Shown here: piece by piece, positions 35,639-39,138 of the stretch
How positions within the stretch are numbered: the first letter of the stretch is position 1
How the letters are laid out: the number at the start of each line of letters is the position of its first letter
Origin: Psychrobacter immobilis
Lineage (GTDB): Bacteria; Pseudomonadota; Gammaproteobacteria; Pseudomonadales; Moraxellaceae
Length of the DNA stretch: 39,138 bases
Direction of reading: 5' to 3'
Assembly (NCBI RefSeq): GCF_904846185.1
Contig: NZ_CAJGZQ010000031.1
Coordinates: forward strand, 1 to 39,138
The notes under the pieces: generated by a model
Told to the model about the DNA's origin: nothing
Database searches by the model: none
Seen by the model: the letters and a program-made list of their open reading frames with translations, nothing else
Position numbers and translations under genes: made by a program

Positions 35639-37807
35639 TTAATTTAGCGCGGTTAAGGTTTGCTCAAACGCTGCGCGCCCGATTTCACCCACTTGTTGAT
35701 TGACCAATTGACCGTCTTGATAATACAGCAATGCTGGCGGACCAAATAGTTTATAACGCGCTAAGATTGCTTTTGAATCCGCTGTAGTCTCTGTGATATC
35801 AAGTTTGACCAATTGCCAATCTTGCATTTGCGCAGGACGATTATGAAATAAGTTTTTATCCATAATCCGGCATGCAATACACCATTCGGCGGTGATAAAG
35901 ACCAGAACTTTAGGATTGGCGGCGACAATAGTGTCTAGCTCAGCCAGCGTAGTAACAGTTTTATCTGTTGCATTACTCATGGCTGGTTGATCAGCAGTTG
36001 TCTGCAGCACCGGAACCGCAGTTAGGGAGGCAAGCGGATGCAAGCTGTCGTCATTGCCCAATGCGGCGCCGACGATTAAACACGTCGCCCAAATACCAGC
36101 GATTAAGCCTAGCGCTTGGGTCAGCATCCGACCTTTGCCTAGCCAGCTCCACGCCCACATCGCCACGACCATAAACCACAGCGCCCAAACCATCAGCATC
36201 ACAGGCGAGATAAAGACGCGTTCAATTAATAACAATGCCACGGCAAAAAGCAACAAAGCAAAGCCCTGCTTGACCCAATTCATCCACTCGCCTGCTTTTG
36301 GCATGATTTTACCTTGGGTCGCGCCGATTAAAATAAGCGGCGCCGATAAACCAAAACCGAGCATAAATAAAGCCGCAAAGCCAAGTAATGGACTTCCAAT
36401 CGTTGATACAGCAAGCAGCGCCCCAAATAAGGGTGCCGAAACGCATGGCGATACCACGAGTGCTGATAAGAATCCCGCAATTAAACTGCCACCCGTACTA
36501 CCAAGTTTGCTATCCCCCGCTTGGCTTAGACCCTGCATTTTACTACTGATGAATCTTGGCAGACGAATGCTAAATACGCCCAACATATAAAGGGCTAATA
36601 AGACAAAAACGATGGCAAACCCAATTAAAATAATCGGATTTTGTAGCCAACCGATAATGCCTAACGATTCGCCAAATACCGCAATGACCGCGCCTAAAAT
36701 ACCATAAGCGATGGCAACACCAATAGCGTAGCTGGTCGTTAAAATAACACCGCGTTTTACCGTTGGATTGTCTTCACGCGCGACGATATTGGCAACAATC
36801 GGTAGCATCGGTAACACGCATGGCGTCAATGCCAAGACCAACCCTGCCAAGAACAATAACACCAATGCCAACCACGGATGCGAAGCTAAGCCAAAAGGGT
36901 CACTATTAATGGCGTTATCAACGACAACGGTATTGTTTGTTGCAGCAGCATTATTTATGACAGCGTCATTGTTCGCTGCTTCACTTGTGACATTATCGCC
37001 TACCACTTCTTCATCGGCTCCAGAGATGGTATTGATTGCACCAAGCTCTGCATCTAACGCTTCGTCATCTAACAATGCATAATCAATCACCTCGTCATCT
37101 GGCGTAGTTTGCTCTGTAGCAAGACGATCAGTATCAGTCGCCTCTGTAGATGCTTGCGCAGTTTCTGCATTGCTGTTATTGCTCGCAGAAACTGTAGCAG
37201 TGCTACTTGAACTATTGGCTGCCGATTGTGACGCAGCAATTTTGACCGTGGTTTTTATTTTCTCCGGTGGATAACAAAGTCCTGCTTTGGCACAGCCTTG
37301 CCAACCTATCGTTACAGCGGCATTATTTATCGCCTTGCCATTACTACTGCTCAAAACGGTGCTAGCAACCATATTGGCTTGGTCAAAGACCAATACTTGA
37401 CCAAAGGTCGGATCATCTATGGAGACTGGCTTTTGGCTAAAGCTAAAAGGTGCAGCGCTCACGCCAGCAGGCAACGTTAGCTTAATTTGGTCTTTATAAA
37501 CATAGTGCTCAGGCGTAATGTCAAAGTTAATGGCTAAGCGCGTGCCATTATTGACAGGTTTACTACTGCTACTGACCTGAAACGCTTCATCAACAGGCAA
37601 AAATTTCGGTTGGGTCGCGCTTTTATCACTGCTAAATAAATCGCCCAATCCTGCCGCTTGCGATGCCACTGGCACGGCCGTCAGCCCAGTCGCTGCTAGC
37701 CCTGTCAATAATGAACCCGCGCTGAAAGCGAACGCCAACAGATAAGATTTTTTCGACGATTTATTTTGCGTTAATGACGGAGACTTTTCTGCGCTCTTAA
37801 GGGACAT
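35639..37807 (-). CDS. dsbD: thiol:disulfide interchange protein DsbD
   Basis: Carries electrons from cytosolic thioredoxin across the inner membrane to periplasmic DsbC, cytochrome c maturation and other partners. The order is a signal/anchor at about 20-52, a periplasmic alpha domain with Cys172 and Cys178 (WQGCAKAGLCYPP), and a membrane beta domain of eight helices with Cys330 (TPCVLPMLP) and Cys455 (VSPCVSAPL). A thioredoxin-like gamma domain with CIAC (643-646) ends it. All six redox cysteines are present. Between alpha and beta lies an unusually long (about 110 residues, 192-303) Asn/Thr/Ala/Asp-rich linker. At 722 aa it is larger than E. coli DsbD because of that linker. No strong ribosome site is visible. 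An IS982 element begins 71 bases upstream. Confidence 0.96.
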   Translation of the reverse strand: MSLKSAEKSPSLTQNKSSKKSYLLAFAFSAGSLLTGLAATGLTAVPVASQAAGLGDLFSSDKSATQPKFLPVDEAFQVSSSSKPVNNGTRLAINFDITPEHYVYKDQIKLTLPAGVSAAPFSFSQKPVSIDDPTFGQVLVFDQANMVASTVLSSSNGKAINNAAVTIGWQGCAKAGLCYPPEKIKTTVKIAASQSAANSSSSTATVSASNNSNAETAQASTEATDTDRLATEQTTPDDEVIDYALLDDEALDAELGAINTISGADEEVVGDNVTSEAANNDAVINNAAATNNTVVVDNAINSDPFGLASHPWLALVLLFLAGLVLALTPCVLPMLPIVANIVAREDNPTVKRGVILTTSYAIGVAIAYGILGAVIAVFGESLGIIGWLQNPIILIGFAIVFVLLALYMLGVFSIRLPRFISSKMQGLSQAGDSKLGSTGGSLIAGFLSALVVSPCVSAPLFGALLAVSTIGSPLLGFAALFMLGFGLSAPLILIGATQGKIMPKAGEWMNWVKQGFALLLFAVALLLIERVFISPVMLMVWALWFMVVAMWAWSWLGKGRMLTQALGLIAGIWATCLIVGAALGNDDSLHPLASLTAVPVLQTTADQPAMSNATDKTVTTLAELDTIVAANPKVLVFITAEWCIACRIMDKNLFHNRPAQMQDWQLVKLDITETTADSKAILARYKLFGPPALLYYQDGQLVNQQVGEIGRAAFEQTLTALN

Positions 37808-37877
37808 GAAGGGCTACCTATTATTTCCAATATTCGAATTGACCAATTCACTGTCTGTATGGACTTGTCTATTTACA

Positions 37878-38903
37878 ACCCCAGTTCGGGATAAGCCACA
37901 TTGTAACTCATTGGTACTATTTACAATGTTGCTACCTGTCCCTGCTGAGGCATATTTTTGATGGTGGGTTTATAGGGAAACCAGCAATAAGCAATCAAAC
38001 CTGACAGCAAGTTTGTAATAAAACCCGTGACACTACGATGGCGTGAGTGTTCGATTTGGCACAAGTTTTTAAGCTCTCCAAACACCGTTTCAACCAAAGA
38101 GCGATGATTGAGTAGTGCCTCATCCATCGGCTTGAGTAATTGGGGTTTCATATTACGCCGAAGTTTGGTTATCAGCCTAGTATCACTGTGTTTTGTGAGC
38201 CACTCGTTTAGGGCTTTACTGATATAGCCTCTATCACCAAATAGTTTTCCAAATAAAGACGTTGCCATATCCTTAACTGGCGCTCTATCATCCGTATTGC
38301 CCGCAGTGACTTTAACAGATACAAGCTCGCCCTTATAATTGATAATGGCGTGCAGCTTAAAGCCGTAAAACCAGCCCATGCTGCTTTTGCCTCGGGTTGC
38401 AAGTCCTTCAAAGACTTTATGACGGTAGATACGTTTGTTATGACAAACTGCTATCTTGGTTGAATCAATATAGCTGATACCCGTACAGTCGCCCATCATG
38501 CTTTGCAAGTAGCTGCACAGTGGCATGATACTGCGCGGCACAAGCTCTATAAATCGCGAGTAGCTCGGCAGGTTTGGAGACTCCCGTTTCATCATGCCAA
38601 GCATGTGATGGTAGTAAAACGCCTTAAACTGTCGATAACGTAATTGATGAAACAGTATCAAGATGGTCATAATCTCTGCTACACTTATCTGGCATGCTCT
38701 TAGCCGTTGACGGCCCGTTGCGATTAAATGAGCGTCAAACTCAGGTTTGAATTGCTGATAAAAGTCGTCAATATGGCAGTATAGTTCGGTTAGGTTGTCC
38801 ATGTAAGAAGTCCTTGTTGTGAAGTTTGTCTTGGTAAACTTACTTTAGCAACTTCGGACTTCTTTTTTTATCTTTTTTTTGAGCCCTTATCCCGAACTGG
38901 GGT
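37878..38903 (-). mobile_element. IS982-family insertion sequence, about 1026 bp
   Basis: Perfect inverted ends ACCCCAGTTCGGGATAAG (37878-37895) and complement (38886-38903) flank a single transposase gene. I see no clear target duplication in the flanks. The insertion lies 70 bases before dsbD, in the same orientation. Confidence 0.92.
37921..38802 (-). CDS. IS982-family transposase
   Basis: The 293-aa DDE transposase matches the IS982 pattern: CQISVAEIMTILILFHQLRYRQFKAFY near the N-terminus, YIDSTKIAVCHNKRI with Asp113, GWFYGFKLHAIIN, TAGNTDDR, GDRGYISK with Asp190, and LVETVFGELKNL with Glu238. The frame is intact from start to stop and both ends of the element are perfect, so it may be active. 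AAGGA-like bases are visible before the ATG. Confidence 0.95.
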   Translation of the reverse strand: MDNLTELYCHIDDFYQQFKPEFDAHLIATGRQRLRACQISVAEIMTILILFHQLRYRQFKAFYYHHMLGMMKRESPNLPSYSRFIELVPRSIMPLCSYLQSMMGDCTGISYIDSTKIAVCHNKRIYRHKVFEGLATRGKSSMGWFYGFKLHAIINYKGELVSVKVTAGNTDDRAPVKDMATSLFGKLFGDRGYISKALNEWLTKHSDTRLITKLRRNMKPQLLKPMDEALLNHRSLVETVFGELKNLCQIEHSRHRSVTGFITNLLSGLIAYCWFPYKPTIKNMPQQGQVATL

Positions 38904-39020
38904 TATATTATATACAACATACTACAATATACTATTAAGGGATACAAAATCATGGTGAGCTATGCTGAAGAAACCGTAGAGATAAACTTGGTAAACTAAG
39001 CGTATTGACAGGAGTTTGTT
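38904..39020. other. spacer between IS982 and an IS3-type orfA
   Basis: 117 AT-rich bases without a gene. The left end of the IS3-type element should lie here, but I cannot identify an inverted repeat because the right end is outside the window. Confidence 0.4.
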
Positions 39021-39138
39021 ATGACCAAGAAAGTAAGAACCTACAGTGACGAATTTAAAGCCGAGGCCGTCAAGAAGATATCAGACAATAATGGCAATAT
39101 CTCAGCCACTGCAAAGCAGCTTGGCATTGCCATGCAAA
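39021..39138 (+). CDS. IS3-family transposase orfA, N-terminal part (runs off the window)
   Basis: The frame from ATG at 39021 gives KKVRTYSDEFKAEAVKKI, then NGNISATAKQLGIAMQ, the typical start of the IS3-type OrfA helix-turn-helix (transposase_8-like) domain. AGGAG lies eight bases before the ATG. Only 39 codons are in the window, so the group within IS3 and its integrity cannot be judged. Confidence 0.85.
   Translation, partial: MTKKVRTYSDEFKAEAVKKISDNNGNISATAKQLGIAMQ

Overview
The window looks like chromosome from a Moraxellaceae gammaproteobacterium, most likely Psychrobacter. This rests on moderate GC, the set of recognisable housekeeping genes (pdxH, glmM, guaB, cysS, maeB, cca, dsbD, selO), a long acyl-lipid desaturase suited to cold membranes, and Psychrobacter-like short intergenic palindromes. 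The genus call is inference from gene content, not from a marker gene.

Layout. 1-590: end of an unidentified gene and a small hypothetical gene. 597-7306: a reactive-carbonyl/electrophile defence cluster made of an aldehyde dehydrogenase (minus), a NemR-type repressor, a YqhD-type aldehyde reductase, a CurA-type enone reductase, a DJ-1/Hsp31-type GATase-fold protein and a glutathione S-transferase. Two identical 16-bp operator-like palindromes sit in front of the two ends of this cluster. 7410-7517: a MITE-like palindromic element. 7809-10828: an EmrB/EmrA-type drug efflux pair. 10877-11407: an AT-rich orphan lipoprotein gene between a 29-bp palindrome and a perfect hairpin. 11452-29894: ordinary core genes: pdxH-glmM, guaB, an MscS-family channel, cysS, PduO-type adenosyltransferase, a lipoprotein, a glycerophosphodiesterase, a desaturase, selO, maeB and cca.

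29895-35440 is accessory. It holds a C-terminal SDR gene remnant, a CAU-anticodon tRNA (probably tRNA-Ile2), and a small integrative element inserted at the tRNA 3' end: a tyrosine integrase, an unknown 327-aa protein, an AlpA-type regulator and a DUF3631-type ATPase. It is followed by an IS5-family insertion sequence whose transposase is split by a -1 frameshift. The element carries three regulatory-looking repeats: a TTGGTATA array before the integrase, a TTGCGAT array, and a 16-bp-arm hairpin that covers the AlpA ribosome binding site. I could not find a right attachment site, so the element may be decayed or its right end lost.

35639-39138: dsbD (minus) with an IS982-family element inserted just upstream, then the start of an IS3-type orfA that runs off the window.

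How the parts work together. The NemR cluster is the most coherent system: a cysteine-switch repressor probably releases both operators on electrophile stress, turning on reduction (YqhD, CurA), oxidation (aldehyde dehydrogenase), glyoxalase/deglycase-type repair (DJ-1 family) and glutathione conjugation (GST). The efflux pair downstream could export toxicants but has no copy of the operator.
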